Both the position numbers and the translations under genes were made by a program. From Holophagae bacterium (GTDB lineage Bacteria; Acidobacteriota; Thermoanaerobaculia; Thermoanaerobaculales; Sulfomarinibacteraceae), in contig DAOWGJ010000250.1 of NCBI GenBank assembly GCA_030637505.1, forward strand, positions 1 through 10,312: a stretch of 10,312 bases of DNA. Direction: 5' to 3'. Under the pieces are notes generated by a model. That model saw nothing but the letters and a program-made list of their open reading frames with translations. It was not told the origin of the DNA and did no database searches. Shown here in pieces: positions 1-7,567 of this stretch. Position 1 is the first letter of the stretch. Each line of letters begins with the position of its first letter.

Positions 1-688
1 ACAGCGGCACGTCAAGAGTCCTGAAATCCAAGGCCTCCAGCGTGGGTCTCAGCCCCTCTCGCACCGGCGCCATCATCGGTGAGTGGAAGGGGGCACTGAC
101 AGGAAGAAGCACCGTTCGCCGGGCGCCGCGTTCCTTGCACGTTGCCGAGGCCCGTTCAACTGCCCCGGCAGCCCCTGCAATGACGATCTGGCCCGGAGAA
201 TTGAAATTAGCCGCAACAACGACCTCATGGCCGGACGCGGTTTCTGCGGTACAGATGTCCACCACGATCTCATCGTCGAGTCCCAGAATCGCCGCCATGG
301 CCCCCTGGCCCACCGGCACAGCCTCTTGCATCAACCGGCCTCGCAGCCGAACGGTGGTTGCGGCATCGGCCACACCCAGCCCGCCGGCCGCGACGATGGC
401 CGAGTACTCTCCAAGGCTGTGGCCGGCCACAGCGTCAACTTTCAACCCACCGGCGGCCAAAACAGCCCACGCGGCGGCGGAATGTGCCAGGAGGGCAGGC
501 TGGGTATTCTCCGTCAAGCGGAGTTGATCCTCAGGTCCTTCCCAGCAGAGTGAGGACAATTCGAATTCCAGGCTCCGATCGACCGCCGTGAAGACCTCGG
601 CGGCCTCAGGCCAACGAGCGGCCAGGTCCTGACCCATGCCGACCGCCTGGCTACCCTGACCGGGAAATAGTGCTGCGATTTTACCCAT
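1..688 (-). CDS. fabD: Malonyl-CoA:ACP transacylase, 3' end outside window
   Basis: FabD moves the malonyl group from CoA to acyl carrier protein in the cytoplasm, supplying the extender unit for type II fatty acid synthesis. The window holds the first 229 codons; the C-terminus (roughly 80 residues in typical ~310-residue family members) lies beyond position 1. Visible hallmarks are the N-terminal FPGQGSQ (residues 8-14), the nucleophile elbow GHSLGE with Ser91, Arg116 in the RLRGRLMQ segment expected to hold the malonyl carboxylate, the GAMAAILG strand (129-136), and the catalytic His202 in PVSAPFHSPMM. The ATG at 688 lies 3 nt after the fabH stop, so translation is probably coupled. No frameshift is seen. 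The family assignment is certain; only the missing C-terminus limits the annotation. Confidence 0.97.
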   Translation of the reverse strand, partial: MGKIAALFPGQGSQAVGMGQDLAARWPEAAEVFTAVDRSLEFELSSLCWEGPEDQLRLTENTQPALLAHSAAAWAVLAAGGLKVDAVAGHSLGEYSAIVAAGGLGVADAATTVRLRGRLMQEAVPVGQGAMAAILGLDDEIVVDICTAETASGHEVVVAANFNSPGQIVIAGAAGAVERASATCKERGARRTVLLPVSAPFHSPMMAPVREGLRPTLEALDFRTLDVPL

Positions 689-691
689 TCT

Positions 692-1690
692 CTAAAACCT
701 GATCAGGGCCGAGCCCCAGGTCAGGCCACCCCCGAAAGCGGTGATCATCAGGAGGTCACCGCGTTTGAGTCGTCCCTCTTCGACGGCGCCGACCATCGCC
801 AGCGGGATCGAAGCAGCCGACGTGTTCCCGAACCGCTGGACGTTGGTATAGACCTGCTCGTCCGACAGGCTCAACCTCTTGCCGACCGCCTGGATGATTC
901 GGAGATTGGCCTGGTGGGGAATGAACAGATCGAGGTCGGCAGGCTGGATGCCCGCTCGTTTCATCAAGTCAAGGCTCAGCTCGGTCATTGCCCGAACGGC
1001 CACCTTGAAGGTCTCGTTGCCCCGCATCTTGATGAAAGGAAGGCCTTGATCAAGGGACTCTTGACTGCCCGGAGGAAAGCGGCTGCCGCCGCCGGGCATC
1101 GAAATGAAATCAGCCCACGTGCCGTCGGTCCGCCAGTCGATCTGGAGGATGCCCTCTCCCGCCGGAGAAGGTTGCAGAAGGACAGCTCCCGCCCCATCTC
1201 CGAAGAGAACGCATGTCTTGCGATCACTCCAGTCGGTGTATCGGGTGAGACACTCCGCTCCTACGACAAGGACATTCTTGGCCGCTCCGGTGGCAATGAA
1301 CTGCCGGGCGACGTTCAAGGAATAGGTGAAGCCCGAACAGGCTGCCGAAATATCGAAACAGACGGCGTTGACGACCCCCAGTTGGGGCTGAGCTATCGCT
1401 GAAGTCGCCGGAATCGGCTGATCAGGCGTTGCCGTGGCAACGATCAGGAGATCGACGGCCTCAGCCGGCACACCGGCATCATCGAGGGCCGCCTTCCCGG
1501 CCCGGACCACCAGATCGACCAGGGCTTCGCCTTCGGCAACGACACGACGCTCCTTGATTCCCGTACGGGTAGTGATCCACTCGTCAGTGGTGTCCACAAT
1601 CTTTTCCAGATCGTGGTTGGTAACTATTTTTTCAGGTAGAAAACGACCGAGACCCGCGATGCGGGCCGTCGTCCGGTAACCATCATTCAT
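692..1690 (-). CDS. fabH: Beta-ketoacyl-ACP synthase III
   Basis: FabH starts fatty acid synthesis by condensing a short acyl-CoA with malonyl-ACP, and its acyl-CoA preference sets straight- or branched-chain starters. The 332-residue protein has normal family length. The thiolase-fold triad is intact: Cys118 in DISAACSGF, His259 in FIPHQAN, and Asn289 in RFGNTSAAS. It also carries the N-terminal TRTGIKERR segment, GDGAGAVLL (164-172) and the C-terminal GFGGG-like loop AFGGGLTWG (318-326). The ATG start is preceded by a GGGAG ribosome-binding site lying inside the end of plsX. The gap from plsX is 6 nt and the gap to fabD is 3 nt, so this is a tight operon. Starter specificity cannot be read from the sequence. 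Confidence 0.97.
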   Translation of the reverse strand: MNDGYRTTARIAGLGRFLPEKIVTNHDLEKIVDTTDEWITTRTGIKERRVVAEGEALVDLVVRAGKAALDDAGVPAEAVDLLIVATATPDQPIPATSAIAQPQLGVVNAVCFDISAACSGFTYSLNVARQFIATGAAKNVLVVGAECLTRYTDWSDRKTCVLFGDGAGAVLLQPSPAGEGILQIDWRTDGTWADFISMPGGGSRFPPGSQESLDQGLPFIKMRGNETFKVAVRAMTELSLDLMKRAGIQPADLDLFIPHQANLRIIQAVGKRLSLSDEQVYTNVQRFGNTSAASIPLAMVGAVEEGRLKRGDLLMITAFGGGLTWGSALIRF

Positions 1691-1696
1691 TGATTT

Positions 1697-2722
1697 TCAC
1701 TCCCTTGACGTTCGAACGGCCGGAAACCTGCGGATGGTATTTTCGATGCGGCCGATGATACCGCTCGACGCATAATCTCCGGCGGACCGGGCCGCATTCC
1801 GAATGGCCTGCGATGACGACCGCCCGTGAGCCACGAGGCAGGCGCCCTTGATGCCCAAAAGCGGCGCACCGCCGTACTCGGAATAGTCGACCTTTTTCTT
1901 GAGGTTTCTAAAGGCGCCCTTGGCCATCAAAAGGCCGGCGCCGTAAACGGCTGAATGCCGAGCTTCCTCCATCAAAGCGGAGACCACCATCTCGCCGAGG
2001 CCCTCGGCCACTTTGAGGATAACGTTGCCCGTGAATCCATCGGTGACAATGACGTCCACTTCGCCCGAAAAGACATCCCGCCCCTCGACGGCGCCCTTGA
2101 ACCGAATGCCGGCCGACGCCAGACGCCGGTACTGTTCCCGCACCCTGGGTCCACCCTTGTTCTCTTCCTCACCGACCGACATGAGCCCGACCGAAGGACT
2201 CCGGACGCCGAGGACATACCTGGAATACAGGGAACCCATCACTGCGAACTGGACCAGGTGTTCCGGTCTGCATACGACGTTGGCCCCGACATCCAGAAGG
2301 AGCGTTTGACCGTTGACTTTGGGGAGAACGACCGCCAAAGCCGGCCTGTCCACTCCTTCGATCATCCCGAGGATGGACTTGGCCGCAACCCAGGCCGCGC
2401 CGGTATTGCCTGCCGTGACCATCGCCGCCGCACGACCTTCTTGCACAAGGCGGGCGCAAACAGACAGTGAGGAGTCCGGCTTCTCCCGCAAGACAGACAA
2501 GGGCGAGTCATCCATCGCCACGACATCGGGGGCGTCCACCAACTCGATGCCGCTGGGAAGGGGACGCAACCGCCCGATCTCCTTACGAAGTCGTTTGACC
2601 GGGCCGACCAAGATGATATCGATGCCCAGCTCTTCGACCGCTTCCCGGGCCCCTGAGATGGCGGGCTGGGGCGCACCGTCTCCACCCATCGCGTCGATGG
2701 CAATGGGGCCCGTTGTGGTCAC
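1697..2722 (-). CDS. plsX: Phosphate acyltransferase PlsX
   Basis: PlsX converts acyl-ACP and phosphate to acyl-phosphate at the inner face of the membrane; PlsY then uses it to acylate glycerol-3-phosphate, the first step of phospholipid synthesis. The 341-residue length is normal. Family motifs are IAIDAMGGD (residues 7-15), TAGNTGA (103-109), LLDVGAN (142-148), TDGFTGNVILK (227-237), the basic KKKVDYSEYGGAPLLG segment (275-290) and LVAHG (296-300). The start is a GTG at 2722. An in-frame TGA lies 15 nt upstream, so no earlier start is possible, and a GGTGAG sequence precedes it. It sits 18 nt after rpmF and 6 nt before fabH. This order is widely conserved and ties membrane lipid initiation to fatty acid initiation. 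Confidence 0.97.
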   Translation of the reverse strand: MTTTGPIAIDAMGGDGAPQPAISGAREAVEELGIDIILVGPVKRLRKEIGRLRPLPSGIELVDAPDVVAMDDSPLSVLREKPDSSLSVCARLVQEGRAAAMVTAGNTGAAWVAAKSILGMIEGVDRPALAVVLPKVNGQTLLLDVGANVVCRPEHLVQFAVMGSLYSRYVLGVRSPSVGLMSVGEEENKGGPRVREQYRRLASAGIRFKGAVEGRDVFSGEVDVIVTDGFTGNVILKVAEGLGEMVVSALMEEARHSAVYGAGLLMAKGAFRNLKKKVDYSEYGGAPLLGIKGACLVAHGRSSSQAIRNAARSAGDYASSGIIGRIENTIRRFPAVRTSRE

Positions 2723-2740
2723 GCTCTCACCCGGTCAAAC

Positions 2741-2926
2741 TCAGTCGAGTTCCTGAACTGCAATCACTTCACGCCCCTTGTAATAGCCGCAGTGCGGACA
2801 CACGTGATGGGGCAACTTGGCCTCAAAGCACTCCGTACACAGGCTGGAGCCTGCCGGGGTCAGGGCGTGGTGGGCGCGTCGTTTGTCACGCCGGGTTCGA
2901 GAAATCTTTCTCTTTGGGTTTGCCAT
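2741..2926 (-). CDS. rpmF: Ribosomal protein bL32
   Basis: This is the 61-residue large-subunit ribosomal protein bL32. The basic N-terminus MANPKRKISRTRRDKRRAHH is the canonical start of the family and binds 23S rRNA. It is followed by a four-cysteine zinc ribbon, Cys30-x2-Cys33 and Cys43-x2-Cys46, and the typical HVCPHCGYYKGREVI ending. All four cysteines are present, so this is the zinc-binding (C+) form rather than a zinc-independent paralogue. The ATG lies 12 nt after the yceD stop and has a GGAG ribosome-binding site. Its place between yceD and plsX is the classic bacterial arrangement. Confidence 0.98.
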   Translation of the reverse strand: MANPKRKISRTRRDKRRAHHALTPAGSSLCTECFEAKLPHHVCPHCGYYKGREVIAVQELD

Positions 2927-2938
2927 GATCTACTCCGT

Positions 2939-3460
2939 TCAGGACGGCCGGCCTTGTAGCCCGCGAAGCGACTCCCATCGGGGATCCACTTCGGGCTCGC
3001 ACCGGCAGTTTCCTTCATGATTCTTGTTGGCGCCGCATCGCGGGCACAAACCGGAACAATCCGGTTGACACAGAATTCGCATCGGCAGATTGAGCATCAC
3101 CTGCTCAGCCGCCAGACTCCCGACATCCAACTGGTCACCGGTGATGAACATAACATTCAAATCACCATCTCCCAGCTCGATTTCCTCATCAGCAGCATCC
3201 AGCGGATGCCGCATTTCAACCGAGAATCGATCGTTCCCCTTCCAGGGAACCGGTTCCAGACAGCGGCTGCATATCAACAAGCATTCGGCCTCCATCGATC
3301 CTTCGACAAAATAGCCGCCGTCCATCGCAAGCACTCGACCCTCGAGGCGCACAGTCACCGTACCGGCCAGCTGGTTGGGGTCCAGTTGGTCGACCGGCAA
3401 TACGACCTCTTCAACAAAGGTCACCGGGCTTTCATCAACGTTGGATAGGCTTATCGACAC
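2939..3460 (-). CDS. yceD: YceD/DUF177 family protein
   Basis: This is a DUF177 (YceD) protein. The family almost always precedes rpmF and is associated with 23S rRNA and large-subunit maturation; its exact role here is inferred from that link. I chose the GTG at 3460, which gives 173 residues, because GGGGAG lies 5 nt upstream and a promoter -10 overlaps the longer frame. The frame stays open to a GTG at 3520 (20 extra residues), but that would put the promoter inside the gene. Conserved cysteines from the chosen start are Cys64-x2-Cys67 in LICSRCLEP, then Cys131, Cys135, Cys139 and Cys142 in the CxxxCxGLCPRCG block, and Cys152/Cys154 near the end. These probably bind zinc. The gene ends 12 nt before rpmF. 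Confidence 0.9.
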   Translation of the reverse strand: MSISLSNVDESPVTFVEEVVLPVDQLDPNQLAGTVTVRLEGRVLAMDGGYFVEGSMEAECLLICSRCLEPVPWKGNDRFSVEMRHPLDAADEEIELGDGDLNVMFITGDQLDVGSLAAEQVMLNLPMRILCQPDCSGLCPRCGANKNHEGNCRCEPEVDPRWESLRGLQGRPS

Positions 3461-3465
3461 ACACG

Positions 3466-3500
3466 CTCCCCGTTCCGGGAAAACCCGGACGAACGGGGAG
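3466..3500 (-). promoter_or_regulatory. Hairpin overlapping the yceD ribosome-binding site
   Basis: Read on the minus strand, CTCCCCGT - TCG bulge - TCCGGG - TTTT loop - CCCGGA - ACGGGGAG forms a 14-bp stem with no mismatches apart from the 3-nt bulge. The 3' arm contains the GGGGAG ribosome-binding site of yceD. There is no T-tract after either arm on either strand, so it does not look like an intrinsic terminator. A transcript running in from the upstream gene could fold and hide the ribosome-binding site. A transcript from the adjacent -10 element would start inside the 5' arm and could not form the full stem. The dyad is directly visible; the regulatory role is inference. Confidence 0.6.
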
Positions 3501-3507
3501 TATAACA
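3499..3507 (-). promoter_or_regulatory. Extended -10 promoter for the yceD-rpmF-plsX-fabHD operon
   Basis: The minus strand reads TGTTATACT, which is TGn followed by a 5/6 match to TATAAT: an extended -10 element. No good -35 hexamer is found at 16-19 bp spacing (the 17-bp position reads TAGCCC), which is acceptable for extended -10 promoters. The expected start point is near 3490-3493, giving a leader of about 30 nt before the GTG at 3460. This supports the shorter yceD start. Confidence 0.6.
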
Positions 3508-3576
3508 GGCATCGCTTCACCGGGCTAGAGGCGGCAAAAATCAGGTCATCTCATCGTGGGAATCAATCGTGTTGAG

Positions 3577-5577
3577 TCACCGGCCCGGCCCTTCAAGAGC
3601 CCGAAGCACATCAGCCGCGTCACTATGTCCGGGATCCAGGGACAGCACGGCCTCAAGATGCTCAATCGCCTGCCGCCGACCGCCCTCACCTTTTGAGGCC
3701 TGGGCCAGCGCCAGATGGTAAAGCGCCGTGACGTTCTCAGGCTCGAGTTTCAGGGCCTGCTCAAGAGGGTCTACCGCAACACCCAGCTGCCCGGCAGCCA
3801 CCAGAGCCGCACCGAGGTCGGTCAAAGCCTCGCCCGAGAAAGGATGGACGGCCACGACCCGGCGAAAGGCCGTGACGGCCGCTTCGGGCCGGCCCGTCCT
3901 GAGGAGCGCCCTTCCCAACTCCCGTCGGGCCAACGAAAAGGTCGGACGCAATCCCAGGACCTTTCGCAAATGCCGAATGGCGCCCTCGTTGTCCCCGATC
4001 TGTCGAAGTAACAGGGCCAGGTTGTAGGCGTGGAACCAGTCGTCCGGATGCCGTTCAACGGCCCCAGACAGCGTTGCCCTGGTCCTGACAAGGCCCTCAG
4101 GTCCCACAAGAGAGGAGCGTCTCCGAAGGTCCTCTTCGATTGTTTGGACCGTTGCCTCATGACCCAGCTGCCCGGTAAACGGCGCCCTCTTCATCCGGTC
4201 CAAAACCTCCGAACCCAAGCGCACCGTCGACCACCCGGTCAGAGCGAGCCGGCGAGCGAGCGCACCATCGTCGGGCAGTTCTTGGGCCGCATCATCTCCG
4301 AACGGGGACGAGAGCCGGCCGGCGGCCAGAGCACGAACGATCTCCCGAGCGACAATTGAAGTTCCCCCGAAGGTCAAGTGCACGTGTTCGTAGAAAAACT
4401 CCCGGCCCGGCACGCCATCGGATGCTTCCGCCTCCATCCTTTTCTCGACATCGGCCAGTACGACGGTCCTGTCGTCGGCACTTTGGACCGCCTTCCGGAT
4501 CATCCGGTTGATGGAGGAATCTGCTCGGAACCGTAGTCTGTCCAGGTCCCGGCTGAGGGTGAAGGCCTTCAAGGCCTCGACTTGACGCCCAGCGGCCGCC
4601 AGCACTTTCCCCCGGAGGAACTCAATGTCGGCCGAAGAGCCACCAATCTGCCCAGCCGTCTCGAGCACTTCCAGTGAACGGTCGAATTCTCCTGTGACCG
4701 CCGCCTGCATCGCATCGTCAATCAACCGAGCCCGGGTCTGACGCTCAGCGTCTTTCAGGTCCGGCCCAACGCCGGAACCGAAGGGCGGGCTGTCCGCGAG
4801 GTTGACGCCGACGGTACACAGGACAACGGGCACGCCGGCGTTCTCAGCCATCTCGAGAATTGCCTGGAGGTTGGACTCGAAACGCGCGCGGACCTCGTTG
4901 AGGGCCGGATCAGAGGGTCCCAATTCAAGCCCGAGGAATGCCTCCAACCCCTGCCACTCCTCCATTCTTCCGCGACGAAGAGCGGCGCCATCCGCCACTC
5001 TTGCGATGACCTGCGCCGTCCGCAACCGAAGCAGGTGTCGGCGGGTTGTGGAGATCATTCGCCGCGCGCGACCGCCGGCACTCGGTCCGAATGGGCCGAC
5101 GATCTCATTGTTGCCCGCGTAGACGACCAGCAGATCCGGCTCCAGCGCCAGAACATCCCGGGCCACCATTCGAACGACTGTCGAATCGATCGCCGTCATC
5201 GCTGCATTGACAACCTCGAATCGGGTGTTCGACCATGCCGCCGGAAGAAGGATCTCAAGAAACCGAGCCATCGAAAAAGAGGGATCCGGATCGCCCTGGG
5301 CGGCTGACCCACCAAGGACAAAAACACGGGTTACGCCCTCCGCTTTAGACCTCGGCAGCGCAAACGGCGTTGCCAACCGGGCTCGCCGGGGACCAAAGAT
5401 CGGCCATGTGAAATAGGGGTTATCGACTGCGAGGACCCGTCCACCGATTCGGGCCGGAACCCAGAAGGCCGACGGGTGTCCGACCCCCGCAAGGCGCAAT
5501 CCACCCTCCACCACTGCCACGAGAATCAGGACCGGCCCGACCAGGGCCAACAGGCGGAAGAGCCACCGGCGCATCAT
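3577..5577 (-). CDS. Membrane-anchored SGNH-hydrolase-like protein with C-terminal TPRs
   Basis: The 666-residue protein begins with one hydrophobic helix (about residues 6-24) that should act as an uncleaved signal anchor, placing the rest outside the cytoplasmic membrane. An SGNH/GDSL-type domain follows: block I VFVLGGSAAQG with nucleophile Ser91, a block II-like VVNAAMTA (122-129), block III YAGNNE with Asn156, and block V FYEHVHLTFGG with His400. The usual block V Asp is replaced by Glu397 (ExxH). A helical insertion lies between blocks III and V (about 280-385). At least four TPR units occupy about 510-660 and should bind a partner protein. Such enzymes act as esterases or O-acetyl transferases; the substrate is unknown. 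It starts 29 nt after the symporter gene and may be co-transcribed. No clear Shine-Dalgarno precedes the ATG. Confidence 0.85.
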   Translation of the reverse strand: MMRRWLFRLLALVGPVLILVAVVEGGLRLAGVGHPSAFWVPARIGGRVLAVDNPYFTWPIFGPRRARLATPFALPRSKAEGVTRVFVLGGSAAQGDPDPSFSMARFLEILLPAAWSNTRFEVVNAAMTAIDSTVVRMVARDVLALEPDLLVVYAGNNEIVGPFGPSAGGRARRMISTTRRHLLRLRTAQVIARVADGAALRRGRMEEWQGLEAFLGLELGPSDPALNEVRARFESNLQAILEMAENAGVPVVLCTVGVNLADSPPFGSGVGPDLKDAERQTRARLIDDAMQAAVTGEFDRSLEVLETAGQIGGSSADIEFLRGKVLAAAGRQVEALKAFTLSRDLDRLRFRADSSINRMIRKAVQSADDRTVVLADVEKRMEAEASDGVPGREFFYEHVHLTFGGTSIVAREIVRALAAGRLSSPFGDDAAQELPDDGALARRLALTGWSTVRLGSEVLDRMKRAPFTGQLGHEATVQTIEEDLRRRSSLVGPEGLVRTRATLSGAVERHPDDWFHAYNLALLLRQIGDNEGAIRHLRKVLGLRPTFSLARRELGRALLRTGRPEAAVTAFRRVVAVHPFSGEALTDLGAALVAAGQLGVAVDPLEQALKLEPENVTALYHLALAQASKGEGGRRQAIEHLEAVLSLDPGHSDAADVLRALEGPGR

Positions 5578-5583
5578 CCCAGG

Positions 5584-5589
5584 AGTGTA
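5584..5589 (-). promoter_or_regulatory. Possible -10 element for a leaderless SGNH/TPR mRNA
   Basis: The minus strand reads TACACT, a 4/6 match to TATAAT that also fits the TAnnnT pattern of leaderless promoters, exactly 6 nt before the ATG at 5577. No purine-rich ribosome-binding site is present and no convincing -35 is seen. It is a short motif in a 29-bp gap, so chance is a real alternative; simple read-through from the symporter gene would also explain expression. Confidence 0.3.
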
Positions 5590-5606
5590 CCTGTACCAGG
5601 GGCGGA

Positions 5607-7121
5607 TTAAATCTGCATCACGAAGTCGACATCGGGGTCAAGGTCCGGGTCGTGGCGGGCGGGGCTCAACCAGGTCAGAGCAAACAACACCGTGAAGGAC
5701 GCCCCGAGAGACACGGCTGCGGGCAGGACTCCCGCCTTCAAGGGCGCTGAAGGAAGCCAGTCCACCACGGTCTGTTTCGACAGGAACTCCAGACCCAGAT
5801 TGACGACCATGCCCGTCGCGATCGAGGCCGTTGCGGCGGTCGCCCCTACCCGGCGCCAGTTCAAACCGATGGCCACCGCCGGGGCCAAGGCTGCCGCGAA
5901 GGTCCCAAAGGCAAAAGTCCCGATCAGGGCGATCAGGTCTTCGTAGAGAAAGGCGAAGACTGCAGAAAACACGGCGAGACCAACCACCGCAACCCTCCCC
6001 CACAACAACTCGTTGCGGACTCGGCGACCGAAAGCCTTCGGCAGATCCCGGACAATGGCCGCGGACCCGATGTTCAAAAAGGAGTCGGCGGTCGACATGA
6101 TGGCGGCCAGAACCCCGGCAAATACCAAGCCTGCCAGAATTCCGGGCGTAAAATCCAACAGGAACTGAGGCGCAGCCTGATCGGGATTGGCCAATGAGGC
6201 CATACGTCCCTGGGCCACCAGCGCCGGGACCGCCAATCCGATTCCCAGCCAGATCAACACGCACGCCGACTGTGTCAGCCCGATCACCAGGGGCATCCAC
6301 TTGAGGGTCCGGGGGTCTGAGAGCATGAAGAACTTGTGGAGCATGTGCGGCTGACCCAGGAGGCCCACCGCGAAGACAAAGAAGAAACCCACGGCCGTCA
6401 TTACCGGCAGGGTTCCAAAGGGATCGAGGTGGTTGGGGCCGAACGCCTCCGAGGAGACAATCGATCGCGACATCGCCTCGAGCCCGCCTGCCGATTGAAG
6501 GCAGAAGAAGAAGACCGCGAGTGCCGCAGCAACCATCAACACACCCTGGAAAAGATCGGTGTACACCCCGGCCACCATGCCTCCGGCGGTTGCGTAGAAC
6601 ACAACGACGACGGAGCCGAGGATCATTGCCCCCAACAGGCTCCACTGCCCAAACAGCGCCCTGGTGCCGAAAACCATCTCAATCAGGATTCCCAGAGCCT
6701 GGAGTTGGGCCCCCAGATAGCCGATCGTCCCGATAATGACTGCGACCGCCGCAAGGCCCGAGGCACGGCGGCTTCGGTAGCGGCAGAGGATGACATCCGG
6801 CACCGTGTAGATCTCACGAAGGCCGGCCAACAACCTCAGCCTCTTCCCGACGACCCAACACAAGAGCCCTGAGGTGAATCCGACGGGAATGCAGATGAAC
6901 AACGAGGCGACACCCACGCGATACATCAGGCCTGGACCGCCCATGAATACGAACCCACTGAATGCCGCCGACATCGTCGCAAAGGCCGTGACGACCCACC
7001 CGATTTTCTGACCGGCGATAAAGAAGTCCTTGGCTGATTTTGTCCGGCCCGCGGCCCAGATGCCAACCGCCGTCACCAGGACCAGGTAGACCACTGCCGA
7101 CACAACGATGCTGAATGTCAT
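5607..7121 (-). CDS. Sodium:solute symporter (SSF/SLC5 family, PutP-like)
   Basis: This 504-residue polytopic inner-membrane protein is a sodium-coupled solute transporter with roughly 13 hydrophobic segments, the usual SSF size. Recognisable SSF features are the early FATMSAAFSGFVFMGGPG segment (47-64), the AQLQALGILIE helix (138-148), the GLLGQPHMLHKFF signature (253-265, resembling the GQPH motif of PutP), and FAGVLAAIMSTADSFLN (334-350). Ala340, Ser343 and Thr344 line up with the Na2 sodium-site residues Ala/Ser/Thr of PutP, so sodium coupling is expected to be intact. The C-terminus is an acidic tail, HDPDLDPDVDFVMQI. The start overlaps the stop of the upstream four-helix membrane gene (ATGA), which indicates translational coupling. 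The substrate cannot be assigned; proline, pantothenate, other organic acids and sugars are all handled by this superfamily. Confidence 0.93.
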   Translation of the reverse strand: MTFSIVVSAVVYLVLVTAVGIWAAGRTKSAKDFFIAGQKIGWVVTAFATMSAAFSGFVFMGGPGLMYRVGVASLFICIPVGFTSGLLCWVVGKRLRLLAGLREIYTVPDVILCRYRSRRASGLAAVAVIIGTIGYLGAQLQALGILIEMVFGTRALFGQWSLLGAMILGSVVVVFYATAGGMVAGVYTDLFQGVLMVAAALAVFFFCLQSAGGLEAMSRSIVSSEAFGPNHLDPFGTLPVMTAVGFFFVFAVGLLGQPHMLHKFFMLSDPRTLKWMPLVIGLTQSACVLIWLGIGLAVPALVAQGRMASLANPDQAAPQFLLDFTPGILAGLVFAGVLAAIMSTADSFLNIGSAAIVRDLPKAFGRRVRNELLWGRVAVVGLAVFSAVFAFLYEDLIALIGTFAFGTFAAALAPAVAIGLNWRRVGATAATASIATGMVVNLGLEFLSKQTVVDWLPSAPLKAGVLPAAVSLGASFTVLFALTWLSPARHDPDLDPDVDFVMQI

Positions 7122-7549
7122 CGTTCGGTGTCCCCGCCGTTGGCCCTGCGGCGGGCATCAAAACGACGGAGATCCTCTTCGGGCAGTTCCCAACGGTCGA
7201 AGGTCAATCCGTAGGCGAGAGCCACCAGCAGCAAGGGGCCCAACCACAGGCCATAGACCTGAATCGCCGCCGCAACCGGAAACCCCCCGAACCAGGGCCC
7301 CTGGAGAACCTGTCCCTGCAGCAGGAGCATGGCGATGCCACACACCTCAAGGACGATGGTCAGGGCCGCCAGCGGCGCCTTCAACGGTCCTAGTCCATCC
7401 CTCGCGACTGCAAGGGTGATCAGGGCGGCCGGGAACGCCATCACCAGAAGAATGAAACACAGCTCGGCCGCTAACCCTGAAAACCAACTGGAGACCAACA
7501 CTGCGGGCGACGCCAGTCCCAGAAACAGCAATGCCGATCGACGAGCCAT
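7118..7549 (-). CDS. Four-helix membrane protein, probable symporter partner
   Basis: I do not recognise this 143-residue protein as a named family. It has four hydrophobic helices (about 6-23, 26-49, 61-80 and 94-117) and a charged, probably cytoplasmic C-terminal tail (WELPEEDLRRFDARRRANGGD). Its TGA stop overlaps the symporter ATG by 4 nt, so the two proteins are probably made together in a fixed ratio. Several SSF transporters are known to be encoded with a small hydrophobic partner (for example DUF4212, DUF3311 or YhdT-type proteins), but those are usually shorter with two helices, and I see no clear match to them. A subunit, chaperone or regulator of the transporter is the best inference. 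No Shine-Dalgarno precedes the ATG at 7549; six C residues lie directly before it. Confidence 0.8.
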   Translation of the reverse strand: MARRSALLFLGLASPAVLVSSWFSGLAAELCFILLVMAFPAALITLAVARDGLGPLKAPLAALTIVLEVCGIAMLLLQGQVLQGPWFGGFPVAAAIQVYGLWLGPLLLVALAYGLTFDRWELPEEDLRRFDARRRANGGDTER

Positions 7550-7555
7550 GGGGGG

Positions 7556-7564
7556 ATGCTATCA
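7556..7564 (-). promoter_or_regulatory. Extended -10 element for the transporter operon, possibly leaderless
   Basis: The minus strand reads TGATAGCAT: TGn plus TAGCAT, which fits TAnnnT and matches TATAAT at 4/6. Only CCCCCC separates it from the ATG at 7549, so the expected transcription start falls on the start codon itself. No ribosome-binding site exists in this gap. A weak TTGAGG lies 20 bp upstream, with a perfect palindrome between and overlapping it. The leaderless reading is inference. Confidence 0.42.
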
Positions 7565-7567
7565 CTG

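Noticed and set aside
3466..3500. Hairpin as an intrinsic terminator of the SGNH/TPR gene
   Set aside because: Neither arm is followed by a T-tract on either strand, and its 3' arm carries the next gene's ribosome-binding site.
3461..3520. N-terminal extension of yceD to the GTG at 3520
   Set aside because: It would contain the extended -10 element and the hairpin. The GTG at 3460 has a properly spaced GGGGAG and gives the normal family length.
5638..6645. Minus-strand open frame (335 codons) inside the symporter gene in another frame
   Set aside because: It is low-complexity and Gly/Arg/Pro-rich with no domain, while the symporter frame has clear SSF motifs across the same bases.
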